A stretch of 64,000 nucleotides of DNA from Hymenobacter negativus (GTDB lineage Bacteria; Bacteroidota; Bacteroidia; Cytophagales; Hymenobacteraceae): positions 62,001 to 126,000 of the forward strand of contig NZ_JAEDAE010000009.1 of assembly GCF_016056375.1 (NCBI RefSeq), in the 5' to 3' direction. The notes under the pieces were generated by a model. That model was given only the letters and a program-made list of their open reading frames with translations, was not told the DNA's origin and ran no database searches. A program made the position numbers and the translations under genes. Shown here piece after piece: positions 1-8,474 of this stretch; position 1 is the stretch's first letter, and every line of letters starts with the position of its first letter.

Positions 1-1011
1 GAAACGGAAGTAATAGGCCTTGCCCGTTTTTTCGTCCAGGCTGGTGGGGAAGGCCAAGTTGCGAATGGTGCCTTGCCCGTCAGTCAGAGTCAGAAACCAG
101 CCGTTCAGGCTCCAGCGGCCCGCTTGTTTGGAAGCCGACGAAACGTTGGTGACCGAGCCGGTATTCGCTTCCAGGTGCCCGTCGGTGAGGTTGTCGCGGG
201 TGAAGGTGCCGTCGGCCTTGAAATTGAGCGTGCGGTACACCGCCAGCGAGCTGGCGGTAACGCTCACGGCGGCATTGCGGCCCTCAAACGTGCCCAGAAG
301 CTGACGAGCGTTGCTGAACGGCCCCACGCAGACAAACCCGCCATTCCAACTGAAACCGCTTGGGTCGGACTTATACTCGTAGGTTTCCGACTGGCCGGCG
401 GCCCAACGCACTGTCATCTGGTTGCCGTTCACGGCGTAGGTACCACGCCAGCGAGGGTCGACGGCGGCCAGGCCCGCGGGCGAAAAATTGGCGGGGTCCA
501 CATACACCTGACCTGCCGGCGTGAAATAGTAAATTCGCTCATTACTAAACACATTCATAAAGAAGAATAGCCCTACCGGCTTGCCGCCCGTGGTCCGGCC
601 GGGCAGGGGCGCCACCACAGACGCGGGCGCAACGGCGGGAGCCGGCCGGGCCGCAACGGGTGCCGGAGCAGGTGCAGCCGGGCGTGGGGCGACGGCCGCC
701 GGGCGCGCGGCCGGGCCACGGGCCGCGCCACTCAGGGCGTTTTTGCGAGCCAGCGCTTTGGTCATGCCATCGGAGTCGTCCACGCTCATGTAGGCTTCGT
801 AGGCCTGCTGGTAGGCGGCGGTGGCGGCGGCTTTGTTGCCGGCGGCTTCCAGCTGCTGGGCTTTGGCAAAAACCGTGGCGCCGGGCGGCCCCTGATAGGC
901 CGGCTGGGCGGCGGCACTCATCAGGCTAATGCTCAATAGCCCTAAGCTTAGCACGGCGAGCCGCCAAGTGCTGCGCAGGGAGAGTCGGGCCGAATTGGGT
1001 TGATACTGCAT
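1..1011 (-). CDS. Exported protein of unknown function, partial (runs off left edge)
   Basis: The frame is open from an ATG at 1011 to base 1, giving 337 residues, and the C-terminus is missing. The N-terminus has a signal-like hydrophobic stretch (LAVLSLGLLSISLMSAAA), then an Ala-rich helical part and an Ala/Pro linker at roughly residues 70-130. The rest matches the next gene: both share GGKPVGLFF, YYFTPAGQVY, then FSW, a block reading GTFEG, and AGRW-L-GW-LTLTD near the end. The two genes are tandem and only 16 bp apart, so a duplication is likely. No enzyme motif is visible and I do not recognise the family. The repeated Gly/aromatic pattern suggests a beta-rich, periplasmic or secreted protein, which is inference. 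Confidence 0.75.
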   Translation of the reverse strand, partial: MQYQPNSARLSLRSTWRLAVLSLGLLSISLMSAAAQPAYQGPPGATVFAKAQQLEAAGNKAAATAAYQQAYEAYMSVDDSDGMTKALARKNALSGAARGPAARPAAVAPRPAAPAPAPVAARPAPAVAPASVVAPLPGRTTGGKPVGLFFFMNVFSNERIYYFTPAGQVYVDPANFSPAGLAAVDPRWRGTYAVNGNQMTVRWAAGQSETYEYKSDPSGFSWNGGFVCVGPFSNARQLLGTFEGRNAAVSVTASSLAVYRTLNFKADGTFTRDNLTDGHLEANTGSVTNVSSASKQAGRWSLNGWFLTLTDGQGTIRNLAFPTSLDEKTGKAYYFRF

Positions 1012-1027
1012 CTGAGGTTCGGCTTGC

Positions 1028-1828
1028 TTACAACCGCTTGTAGGCCACGTTATTGAAATAAAACCGCGTCACCTGCCCGGTTTTGTCGTTGGTTTCGATG
1101 GGGTAAGCCACGCCGCGCGTGGTGCGGCCGGCGGCATCGGTGAGGGTGAGTGTCCAGCCGGCCAGGGCCCAACGGCCTGCCGCCTCCCCTGAGCTGCCGA
1201 CGTGGGCATTGCTGCCGCTGGTGTTGGTGGTGAAGGAGGAAGCGCTGCTGCCGCTGTAGCTGCCGTCAGCCCGGAAGTTTAGGCTGCTCACCGCCGCCGC
1301 TGCGCCGCTGCTGCTGCTCACCGAGTTGCCGCCCTCGAAAGTGCCCACCAGCTGCCGGGGGTTGGCAAACGGACTCATGCCCACGAAAATGCCCATATCC
1401 CAGGAAAAGGAATTGGTCGAAGGATTCTCAAAAATGGCCTTTGAGGTGTTGCCATCGGCCCATTTCATCACGAGCTGGCCGCCGGCCAGGCTATAGGTAC
1501 CCCGGGCGTTGGCGGGCAAGCCGGCCAGACTCGTCGGCGTGAAGTCGACCGGATTATTATACACCTGCCCGGCCGGCGTGAAGTAGTAAGTGGCTTTTTC
1601 GAGCGAATGAAACGCCATGAGGTAGCGTGTCATGAAGAACAGGCCCACCGGCTTCCCGCCCACCACCTTGCCCGCCAGCGGCGCGGCCGAAGCAACGGGC
1701 GGAGTAGTGCATGCCACAGCAGGCCAATCCTCCGCGGCAGCGTCGCGCGGCGCGGCCGCCATCGAAAGCACCGCGCCAAACAGGGCACCGCAGCGCACGG
1801 CGCTACGCCAAAAGACGAAGATTCTCAT
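1028..1828 (-). CDS. Exported protein of unknown function, paralogue of the gene at 1-1011
   Basis: The protein has 266 residues and an N-terminal signal peptide (about residues 1-32, ending AAPRDAAA). It lacks the Ala/Pro-rich insert of its neighbour and goes almost directly from the signal to the shared module GGKPVGLFF...YYFTPAGQVY. A Ser/Ala-rich stretch near residues 165-210 breaks the module, which ends in AGRWALAGWTLTLTDAAGR and FYFNNVAYKRL. It lies 16 bp upstream of the partial paralogue on the same strand, so the two are probably co-transcribed. No catalytic residues are recognised. The start is the ATG at 1828, directly before the hydrophobic segment. Confidence 0.75.
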   Translation of the reverse strand: MRIFVFWRSAVRCGALFGAVLSMAAAPRDAAAEDWPAVACTTPPVASAAPLAGKVVGGKPVGLFFMTRYLMAFHSLEKATYYFTPAGQVYNNPVDFTPTSLAGLPANARGTYSLAGGQLVMKWADGNTSKAIFENPSTNSFSWDMGIFVGMSPFANPRQLVGTFEGGNSVSSSSGAAAAVSSLNFRADGSYSGSSASSFTTNTSGSNAHVGSSGEAAGRWALAGWTLTLTDAAGRTTRGVAYPIETNDKTGQVTRFYFNNVAYKRL

Positions 1829-1900
1829 GAGCTTGCCGGAAATAAAGGTTGCTAAATACCGTGAGTCATTTTTTTAAAGACCAATCATTCATCAGAGAAA

Positions 1901-2446
1901 TTAGCTACCCAGCTTCACCGTGCCATCGTCGTTAAAAGTGCGCTTCACGGACTCTGAGCCTTTCACTACCAAGCCAAATACTTCACGGCCGCCGTTGGCA
2001 TCCTGGTTCAGTATCATGCTCAGCGAGAGGGCGGGCTCGCTGTAGCTGAAGGTGCCGCCATAGGTTACCGGCTTGCCTTTCGAATTGGTATAGGTGAACT
2101 CGATGTTCTGACCCTTGATGGTGTACCGCCCCGTTTCGTCGAAATGGTAGCTGCCGTAGGGCCCCGGTATTTGCAGCTTTTTCTCGTAGCTCCCCGCCGC
2201 TCCCAACGTGAGGGTGCCCCCCACCCCACGCGTGTTGGTGGGCTTCTGGCCGTGGGCGGGGTCGTACACCAGATACACCGTGTAGGTGTACGTCCCGAAG
2301 AACTTGGGTGGCAGCCCGGTAGCCCATCCTAGTTGGGAGGCCGCCGAAGCCGTGGCACCGGTAGGCTTTTTAGGGGGTGCGATGGTCTGGCAATGGGCCG
2401 CTTCCGACATCGTTGCCAGCAGCAGGACGCAAAACAGTTTGTTCAT
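1901..2446 (-). CDS. Small exported protein of unknown function, related to the gene at 5745
   Basis: I prefer the ATG at 2446 to an upstream in-frame start at 2482, because it puts a signal peptide (MNKLFCVLLLATMSEAAHC) at the very N-terminus and leaves 181 residues. The Cys at residue 19 could be a lipidation site, but the lipobox is poor. The body holds TYTYTVYLVYDP, RGVGGTLTLGAAGSYEKK and a C-terminal VKRTFNDDGTVKL. The protein at 5745-6239 shares the first two blocks almost word for word (TYRYTAYTVYD, VGGTLTLRPAGTYEKR), so they are a dispersed paralogous pair. Alternating polar and aromatic residues suggest a beta-barrel or beta-sandwich. Function unknown. Confidence 0.7.
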   Translation of the reverse strand: MNKLFCVLLLATMSEAAHCQTIAPPKKPTGATASAASQLGWATGLPPKFFGTYTYTVYLVYDPAHGQKPTNTRGVGGTLTLGAAGSYEKKLQIPGPYGSYHFDETGRYTIKGQNIEFTYTNSKGKPVTYGGTFSYSEPALSLSMILNQDANGGREVFGLVVKGSESVKRTFNDDGTVKLGS

Positions 2447-2619
2447 GTAGCAGATAGGAGGAGAAATAGTGAGCAGAAGCAAGGTAAGGCCGGCACTCTG
2501 GGAAGAAAAGTAGCCGCGCGTTACCTTGCGCCGACAAGGAAGTCGAGCAAGGCTGATGGAAAGTCGATGTACTTGCTCCTTGGTCGATAAACCGGCGCCG
2601 CGGCGTTCTCCTTCTGCTC

Positions 2620-3390
2620 ATGTCTGCTTCTCCCCCCTTCAGTTGCCTGGTTCTGGACGACGACCTGCTGGTGCGCGACCTAGCCGTCGGCTTCGTGGAG
2701 CAAATTCCTTCCCTGACGCTAGCTGGCAGCTACGACGACCCGCTGCCGGCTTTTGAGCACCTGGCCCGCACGCCCGTCGACCTGCTGATAACCGACATCG
2801 AGCTGCCCCGCCTCAACGGCCTCGACTTGGTGCGTGCCCTGCGCCAGCCGCCACTGGTCGTTTTCATGACCTCGCACCCGCAATACGCCCTGCCCACCTA
2901 CGACCTCGACGCCGTCGATTTCCTGGTGAAGCCCCTGCGGTTCGACCGGTTCCTGCGGGCCATTGATAAGGCACTGCTCCTGCTGCGCGCCCGCGCCGCC
3001 AGCCCTGCGGTGCCTGAGCCAACGCCGTCGCCCCTTGCCGATACCGACGCGTTTTTCATCCGCACCGAGTTCCAGTATCTGAAGCTGCGCTACGCCGACG
3101 TGGCCTACGTGGAAGCCATGCGCGACTTTGTGAAAGTACATCTGCTCGACGGCACGGTGCACATCACCTTGGTCAGTCTCAAGCACATGGAAGAGCAGTT
3201 GCCGGCCGCGCTGTTTGTGCGCACGCACCGCTCTTATCTGGTCAACGCTCAGCACATTGCCGCCGTCACGGCCCAGGATGTGCGCGTGGGCAAGGTAGAC
3301 GTGCCGCTGGGCCACACCTTCCGCGAAAGCGTGCTGGCGCAGGTGGTGCAGCAGCGCTTGCTCAGCCGCCACCCCGGCAAGGCTTCGTAG
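2620..3390 (+). CDS. LytTR-family response regulator
   Basis: The 256-residue protein has an N-terminal CheY-like receiver: acidic cluster LDDDLL at about 12-17, phosphoacceptor Asp59 in LLITDIELPRLNGLDL, and the conserved Lys104 in FLVKP. After an Ala/Pro linker (120-145) comes a LytTR DNA-binding domain (about 150-250) with FIRTEFQYLKL, ADVAYVEAMRDFVKVH and FVRTHRSYLVN. Such regulators bind paired direct repeats upstream of target promoters. It converges on the histidine kinase at 3414-5534, with their stops 23 bp apart. That kinase is the obvious partner, although a convergent rather than operonic pair is unusual. Confidence 0.92.
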   Translation: MSASPPFSCLVLDDDLLVRDLAVGFVEQIPSLTLAGSYDDPLPAFEHLARTPVDLLITDIELPRLNGLDLVRALRQPPLVVFMTSHPQYALPTYDLDAVDFLVKPLRFDRFLRAIDKALLLLRARAASPAVPEPTPSPLADTDAFFIRTEFQYLKLRYADVAYVEAMRDFVKVHLLDGTVHITLVSLKHMEEQLPAALFVRTHRSYLVNAQHIAAVTAQDVRVGKVDVPLGHTFRESVLAQVVQQRLLSRHPGKAS

Positions 3391-3413
3391 CTACTTGCTG
3401 GTCAGGATTTTCG

Positions 3414-5534
3414 CTAATTCCGAACCGCTATTTCAGCCACTGCTGGTACTTCTGCCAGCGGCAGCCCCAGCGTGAACGTGCTGCCTTGGCCGGGACCAGC
3501 GCTGGCCATCCACAGCTGGGCGCCGTTGCGCAGGGCCACGTCGCGGCTCAGTTTCAAGCCCAGCCCAGAGCTGCGGGGCTGGCCGGCCCCGGCGGCGCGG
3601 CGCTCCGGCGTTTCGGCCGGCACTTGCTGGCGGGGCGTGGGCACGGGCAGGCCCAGGCCAGTATCAGCTACGGCCAGCTGCCAGGTGCCGGCCTCGCGCC
3701 GGGCCGATACCCGCACGGTACCGCCTAGCGGCGTAAACTTAATGGCGTTGGATAGCAGGTTGCGCAGCATCAGACGCACGGCCGACGGGTCGGCCCAGAC
3801 GTGTTCCTCGCCGGTCAGGTCGTGGTGCAAGGCCACCTGGCCGGCCTCCGCAGCGGGGCTCAGCAGGTCAAAATTTTCTTCGACCACGGCGGCCAGCGCC
3901 ATGTTTTCGGGCTGGGGCGGGCCGGTGGCGCGCATTTGCAGCGCGGCCCAGTGCAGCAGGTTTTCGAGCAGGGCCAGCGTGTGGTCGAGGGTGCGGGTGA
4001 GGCGCTGGGTGTATTGGGCCAGCTTTTCGGGCGGCAGCGGCGGGCCGCTCAGCAGCCCCACAAAGGCGTGCAGCGAGTGCAGCGGCCCCCGCAGGTCGTG
4101 GCCGATGATGGAAAACAGCTGGTCTTTGGTCGCGTTAAGGGCGGTGAGCTCGGCGCGCTGCTGTTCAATCTGCTGGTTTTTGCGGCCCAGCAGGCGGTTC
4201 AGCCGCCACAGCACCAGCCCGCCCACGGCGGCCGCCACCAGCCCCAGCCCCAACCCCCACAGCTCGCGCTGCTGCTGGCGCAGGCGCAGCTGCTGGGCTT
4301 CGGCAGTGCGGGCCAGCATCTGGGCATGGTCGCGCTCCTGTCCAAGCTGGAAGTCGCCCTGCAAGCGCCCGATTTCTTCGGCTTTAGCCTGGCTGAACAG
4401 GGTGTCGTGCGCGGCCTGGGCCTGCTCGGCGTAGGCCAGGGCCTGGCGGTAGTCGCCGCGCTGCTTGAGGACGTGGGCCAGGGTTTTGGTGGCTTCGTAT
4501 TTTGCGTTGGCACTGCCAATGCGTTGGGCAATGGCCAGCGCCTGACGCGCCCGAGCCTCGGCCAGCGCAGGCTGGTGGAGGCGGTCGGCCATGTCGGCCA
4601 GCTCGTTCAGCACGTACACCGAATTATCTTGGTCGCCAGCGGCTTGCAGCAGCTTCAGGGCGCGTTCGCGCACCTGCTGCGCTTCGGGCAGGCGGTGCTG
4701 CTGGTCGAGCCAGTCGCCGAACGAGCTCAAGACCACCCCCAGCTGCGCCTTCTCGCCAAAGCCCTCCGACACCCGGATGGCTTCGCGGAACAAGCCTTCG
4801 GCCTTCGGCGAATGCAGAGCCATGTAGCCGCTGGCCAGGTTGGTGAGGCAGTCGGCCAGCGCGCCCGGGTTGGCCGACTGCCGCACCAGCGGCAGGGCCT
4901 GTTCCAGATAATCCACCCCGCGCTGGTACTCAAACCGCCGCAGGTACACGTTGGCAATATTGTTCAAGCAATTGACCTGCAGCAGGGTATCGCGCAGCAC
5001 CCGGGCCTGGCGCAGCGCGGGCAGCAGTGCCGCCAGCGCGCGGGGGAAGTCGCTGCGGCTGCTATAGATGATGCCCAGGCCGTTGCGCGTCTGAGCCTCG
5101 CTACGCACGTCGCCCCGGGCGTGGTAGAGGCGCAGGGCTTCTTCGCAGGCGCGCAGGGCCCCGGGGTAGTCGTCCTGCTCGTTGGCGGCCTGGCCCAGGG
5201 CCAGCAGCAGATTGGGCAAGTCGGGTTGGCCGGGGGTGCGGCGCGCCAGGGCCACGCCTTCGGTGAGGTAGGTGCGGGCCCGGACCAGATTGCCGTGCAC
5301 CAGTTCGGCTTTGCCCAGCATACGCAGGGCCAGGGCTTCGCCTTCGCGGAAATTCAGACGGTGGGCCAGTTCTTTTGATTGCAGCAGCAAGGGCTGGGCC
5401 TGGTCAAAATGCCCTTCGCGTAGCAACAGCTGGGCCTGGTGGCGCAGGGCGCGCACCTGCGCGGTATCGGCCGGGGGCAGGCCGGCGGCCAGCAATGCCA
5501 GCAACACGACGGCTCCGCCCACGCGCCGGTACAT
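3414..5534 (-). CDS. TPR-containing sensor histidine kinase
   Basis: The layout is: a signal or anchor segment (MYRRVGGAVVLLALLAAGL), about 350 residues of TPR-type helical repeats (blocks ending ALALRMLGK, LLALGQAANEQDDYPGAL and so on), a second membrane helix (LWGLGLGLVAAAVGGLVLW), a short coiled coil, then the kinase core. The H-box FSIIGHDLRGPLHSL (His near residue 473) is followed by the N-box RNLLSNAIKFTP, a G1 box VADTGLGLP and a G2 box SSGLGLKLS. The TPR part is presumably the extracytoplasmic sensor. I chose the ATG at 5534, where the signal peptide starts; an ATG at 5594 would add 20 residues. It converges on the LytTR regulator and probably phosphorylates it. Confidence 0.9.
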   Translation of the reverse strand: MYRRVGGAVVLLALLAAGLPPADTAQVRALRHQAQLLLREGHFDQAQPLLLQSKELAHRLNFREGEALALRMLGKAELVHGNLVRARTYLTEGVALARRTPGQPDLPNLLLALGQAANEQDDYPGALRACEEALRLYHARGDVRSEAQTRNGLGIIYSSRSDFPRALAALLPALRQARVLRDTLLQVNCLNNIANVYLRRFEYQRGVDYLEQALPLVRQSANPGALADCLTNLASGYMALHSPKAEGLFREAIRVSEGFGEKAQLGVVLSSFGDWLDQQHRLPEAQQVRERALKLLQAAGDQDNSVYVLNELADMADRLHQPALAEARARQALAIAQRIGSANAKYEATKTLAHVLKQRGDYRQALAYAEQAQAAHDTLFSQAKAEEIGRLQGDFQLGQERDHAQMLARTAEAQQLRLRQQQRELWGLGLGLVAAAVGGLVLWRLNRLLGRKNQQIEQQRAELTALNATKDQLFSIIGHDLRGPLHSLHAFVGLLSGPPLPPEKLAQYTQRLTRTLDHTLALLENLLHWAALQMRATGPPQPENMALAAVVEENFDLLSPAAEAGQVALHHDLTGEEHVWADPSAVRLMLRNLLSNAIKFTPLGGTVRVSARREAGTWQLAVADTGLGLPVPTPRQQVPAETPERRAAGAGQPRSSGLGLKLSRDVALRNGAQLWMASAGPGQGSTFTLGLPLAEVPAVAEIAVRN

Positions 5535-5744
5535 AAAACAAAATCTTATGATTCGCCCAACCGCGTGCTTCAATTCATTACCAAGGCTTTCCATCCCGCA
5601 TAGTTAAATAGAAATCCGGCAATTGCAAATATGCTTTTCCGGGCGCAGTCTTTGCCTGAACGGTGCCTGCTTCCAACCGGCCCAAACCCTATCCGGACCT
5701 ACCTTCGAAAAACCATTTCGGACGCTGCTCATTCCTTCGCTTCC

Positions 5745-6239
5745 ATGTTTTCTCGTTTTTCGCTGCCTTTGCTTGTTGCCCCTGGTCTGCTTCTGGCTTG
5801 GCCGGCAAGTGCCCAGGCGCCGGCCCAATCCGCTGGAGTTCCCCTGCCTACTTTTTACACCACCTACCGCTACACGGCCTATACCGTGTACGACACCACC
5901 AGCCTCGACCCGCCCACCCGGGTGAGCGGCGTGGGCGGCACGCTCACCCTGCGCCCGGCCGGCACCTACGAAAAACGCTTCACCATTCCCGGCAACAACA
6001 ACGTCCCGATGCTGTTCAAACAGGATGGCACGTTCACTCTGGCCGGCGACAGCGTCCGCTTCGCCTTCCACGACCAGAAAGGGGCCGATGTGCAGCGCGG
6101 CACCTTCCGCTTCAACCCCGCCACCCGGCACCTCACCATCACCATCCTCGGCTACCCGGCCGGCAACCGGGGCGTGTACGAGCTGGTGGCCACTGAGCCC
6201 GCGCCTGCCGCCAAAATCGAAAAAAAGCGCCGCCGCTAG
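5745..6239 (+). CDS. Small exported protein of unknown function, related to the gene at 1901
   Basis: The ATG at 5745 gives 164 residues starting with a clear signal peptide (MFSRFSLPLLVAPGLLLAW followed by PASAQA). An upstream in-frame start would add 38 residues without signal character. The body carries TFYTTYRYTAYTVYD, GVGGTLTLRPAGTYEKRF, DGTFTLAGDSVRFAF and FRFNPATRHLTITI, close to the protein at 1901-2446. The C-terminus is Lys/Arg-rich (KIEKKRRR). The protein is probably a periplasmic or secreted beta-rich protein. Function is unknown. It is divergent from the histidine kinase across about 210 bp. Confidence 0.7.
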   Translation: MFSRFSLPLLVAPGLLLAWPASAQAPAQSAGVPLPTFYTTYRYTAYTVYDTTSLDPPTRVSGVGGTLTLRPAGTYEKRFTIPGNNNVPMLFKQDGTFTLAGDSVRFAFHDQKGADVQRGTFRFNPATRHLTITILGYPAGNRGVYELVATEPAPAAKIEKKRRR

Positions 6240-6383
6240 CCCCCGCCGCGCCCGGCATTTGGCTCCCCCCGCGCCTTCTGGCTAACTTGCGGCCTGTTTC
6301 ACCGAAACCCACTTCGGTGAAGCCCGCGCAGCCCCGGCTTCGCGCCTCCAACCCTCATTCACTCAGTTACTCAGTCACAGCAA

Positions 6384-7118
6384 ATGGGACGCGCATTCGA
6401 ATTTCGCAAAGGCCGCAAAATGAAGCGGTGGGATAAAATGTCGAAAGACTTCACCCGCATCGGCAAGGAAATCGTGATGGCCGTGAAAGAAAACGGCCCC
6501 AACCCCGACACCAACGCCCGCCTGCGCGCCGCCATGCAAAACGCCAAGGGCGTGAACATGCCCAAAGACCGCGTGGAAGCCGCCGTGAAGCGCGCCAGCA
6601 GCAAGGAAGAAAAAGACTATTCCGAAGTGGTGTACGAAGGCTACCTGCCCCACGGCGTGGCCGTCGTCATCGAAACCGCCACCGACAACCCCACCCGCAC
6701 CGTGAGCAACGTGCGCCTCATCTTCAACCGCAACGAGGGCACGCTGGGCACCGCCGGCAGCAGCGACTACACCTTCACCCGAAAGGGCGTGTTCAAGCTG
6801 GCCGCCGAGGGCCTCGACCGCGACGAGCTGGAGCTGGAACTCATTGATTTCGGTGCCGAAGACGTGTACGAAACCACCGAAGAAGACGAGCACGGCGCCG
6901 AGCACAAGTTCATCGTGGTCGAAACCGCCTTCACCGATTTTGGCCAGATGCAGAAGGCCCTCGAAGCCCAGGGCCGCCACGTGGTGAGCGTGAACCTGCA
7001 GCGCGTGCCCAACACCACCGTTACCCTCAACGACGAGCAGCTCGACGAAATCATGACCATCATCGAGAAGTTCGAAGACGACGAGGACGTGCAGGCCGTG
7101 TACCACACCGTGGGCTAA
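6384..7118 (+). CDS. yebC: YebC/PmpR (TACO1) family regulator
   Basis: The 244-residue protein matches the whole YebC family: N-terminal MGRAFEFRKGRKMKRWDKMS, an FTRIGKEI and PNPDTNARLRAAMQNAK block, NMPKDRVEAAVKRA, then YEGYLPHGVA and the C-terminal alpha/beta domains. The N-terminus departs from the classic MAGHSKW-start but keeps the AxRxK-type basic core. Family members act as cytoplasmic DNA-binding regulators or, as more recent work suggests, as translation factors that relieve ribosome stalling at proline stretches. It appears to be a single-gene unit, followed by an inverted repeat that may end transcription. Confidence 0.93.
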   Translation: MGRAFEFRKGRKMKRWDKMSKDFTRIGKEIVMAVKENGPNPDTNARLRAAMQNAKGVNMPKDRVEAAVKRASSKEEKDYSEVVYEGYLPHGVAVVIETATDNPTRTVSNVRLIFNRNEGTLGTAGSSDYTFTRKGVFKLAAEGLDRDELELELIDFGAEDVYETTEEDEHGAEHKFIVVETAFTDFGQMQKALEAQGRHVVSVNLQRVPNTTVTLNDEQLDEIMTIIEKFEDDEDVQAVYHTVG

Positions 7119-7131
7119 GGCTGTATTAAAT

Positions 7132-7215
7132 TGTCATGCTGAACGCAGTGAAGCATCTGAGCAAACGGTAAATTAACCGGCATTGCTCAGATGCTTCACT
7201 GCGTTCAGCATAACA
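7132..7215. repeat. REP-like inverted repeat between yebC and the acyltransferase gene
   Basis: Arms of 32 bp at 7132-7163 and 7184-7215 are inverted copies with one mismatch, around a 20-bp AT-rich loop. They start TGTCATGCTGAACGCAGTGA, a variant of the TGTCATCCTGAGCG palindromes at 13291 and 43388. The element lies just downstream of yebC and could also stop transcription. Confidence 0.85.
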
Positions 7216-7250
7216 GGGCTTCCGTTTACCACCCCGATTCCCTCCCCGCC

Positions 7251-8330
7251 ATGCCGCCCACCGCCCGCCCCCTCGCCTACCGCCCCGGGCTGGACGCCGT
7301 GCGTGCCGTGGCCATTCTGCTGGTCGTCGTCGGCCACTGGACGCTGCCTTCCTTCCCCATGAGCCTCATGGGCAGCATGACGTTTTTCGTGCTCAGCGGC
7401 TATTTCATCTCGGGCATTGTCTGGAAACAGGAAGTGTACGTGGGCGCGCCTGGGCGCTGGGGGCGGCGGCTGGGTGTGTTTTACCTGCGGCGGCTGGTGC
7501 GCACGCTGCCGCCCTACTACCTGTCGCTGGCGCTGGGCTTTGCGCTGCCACTCGTCACGCTGCACCAGTACCCCGGTTGGTTTCTGGTGCCGGTGTCTAA
7601 CCTCTTGTTCTACCGCTTGCAGCACTGGGGCGAAGGCGTGGGCCACTACTGGACCATGGCCGTCGACGAGCAGTTCTACCTGCTATGGCCGGTGCTACTG
7701 GCCGTGGTACCCAGACGGGTGCGCTGGCTGACGCTGGTGGCAGCCGCCGGCCTCATTTTCCGCATTGCCTGGAGCACCTGGGTACGGCCCAACCTGGCCT
7801 TCGCCCTGCTCCCCGGCTGCCTCGATTTGTTCGCCGCCGGGGCCATCCTGCGCCACGCCGAGCAGCTGCCAATGGTGCGGCGGCTGGCCCGTTTCCAGTG
7901 GGTTGCGCTGGCCTGGCTGGCCTGGGCCGCCCTCTGGGCCGCGCTCTACCTCACCGGTTCGCACTACATCTGGCAGCTCATCTACGCCAGCGCCGGCTGC
8001 CTGCCCGCCGCCCTTACCCTCAACTGGGCCCTGCACCAGGCCACCCGCCCCGCCGCCGAAAACCGCCTGCTCACCGCCCTACGCTGGGTGGGCCAGCGCA
8101 GCTATGGTTGCTACCTCTACCACTTGCTGCTGCCTGTTTTCTACCAGCGGGCCGTGTTCCGGCTGTTTCCGCTCGCGGGCGAGCACGGCGCGAGCTCACG
8201 GGCTTTCTGGCTGAGCCCAACTATGCTGGTAGTAGTGCTGCTGCCCCTGTTGCTTCTGATGGCCGCTGGCTCGTGGCGCTGGCTCGAAGCCCCGCTCAAC
8301 CGTTGGAAAGAACGGCTGGCTTATTCCTAA
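7251..8330 (+). CDS. Acyltransferase-3 family membrane protein (OafA/YrhL type)
   Basis: The 359-residue integral membrane protein begins with the family hallmark YRPGLDAVRAVAILLVVVGH, whose His is the presumed catalytic residue. It goes on with MTFFVLSGYFISGI and MAVDEQFYLLWPVLL, typical of acyltransferase-3 enzymes that O-acylate cell-surface or secreted glycans. About ten hydrophobic helices follow, and the C-terminus has SWRWLEAPLNRW. The ATG at 7251 is chosen because the upstream in-frame start (7191) lies inside the inverted repeat. The acceptor cannot be told from sequence. The FkbM methyltransferase downstream is a possible partner in glycan or lipid decoration, though it has its own promoter. 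Confidence 0.88.
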   Translation: MPPTARPLAYRPGLDAVRAVAILLVVVGHWTLPSFPMSLMGSMTFFVLSGYFISGIVWKQEVYVGAPGRWGRRLGVFYLRRLVRTLPPYYLSLALGFALPLVTLHQYPGWFLVPVSNLLFYRLQHWGEGVGHYWTMAVDEQFYLLWPVLLAVVPRRVRWLTLVAAAGLIFRIAWSTWVRPNLAFALLPGCLDLFAAGAILRHAEQLPMVRRLARFQWVALAWLAWAALWAALYLTGSHYIWQLIYASAGCLPAALTLNWALHQATRPAAENRLLTALRWVGQRSYGCYLYHLLLPVFYQRAVFRLFPLAGEHGASSRAFWLSPTMLVVVLLPLLLLMAAGSWRWLEAPLNRWKERLAYS

Positions 8331-8423
8331 AACCGCCAAAAGCGCCCCTTTTTCGTAATCCTGCATTGGCATTGCGTTAGGCGCAAGCTCGGGCTGCAAC
8401 CCAAACCACCCGGCAAAACCTCC

Positions 8424-8431
8424 TACATTTG
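8424..8431 (+). promoter_or_regulatory. Bacteroidota -7 promoter box for the FkbM gene
   Basis: TACATTTG matches the -7 consensus TAnnTTTG, 43 bp before the ATG at 8475. No good -33 TTG is seen at the usual spacing. Confidence 0.55.
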
Positions 8432-8474
8432 GTCTGCCAATCCTTCGTCCTGCTCAAAACCAGCCCCAACCCTT

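Noticed and set aside
3801..5378. A 525-codon open frame on the plus strand opposite the histidine kinase
   Set aside because: It mirrors the GC-rich kinase gene, is dominated by Gln/Gly/Ala/Val, and shows no domain; the kinase motifs on the minus strand are clear.
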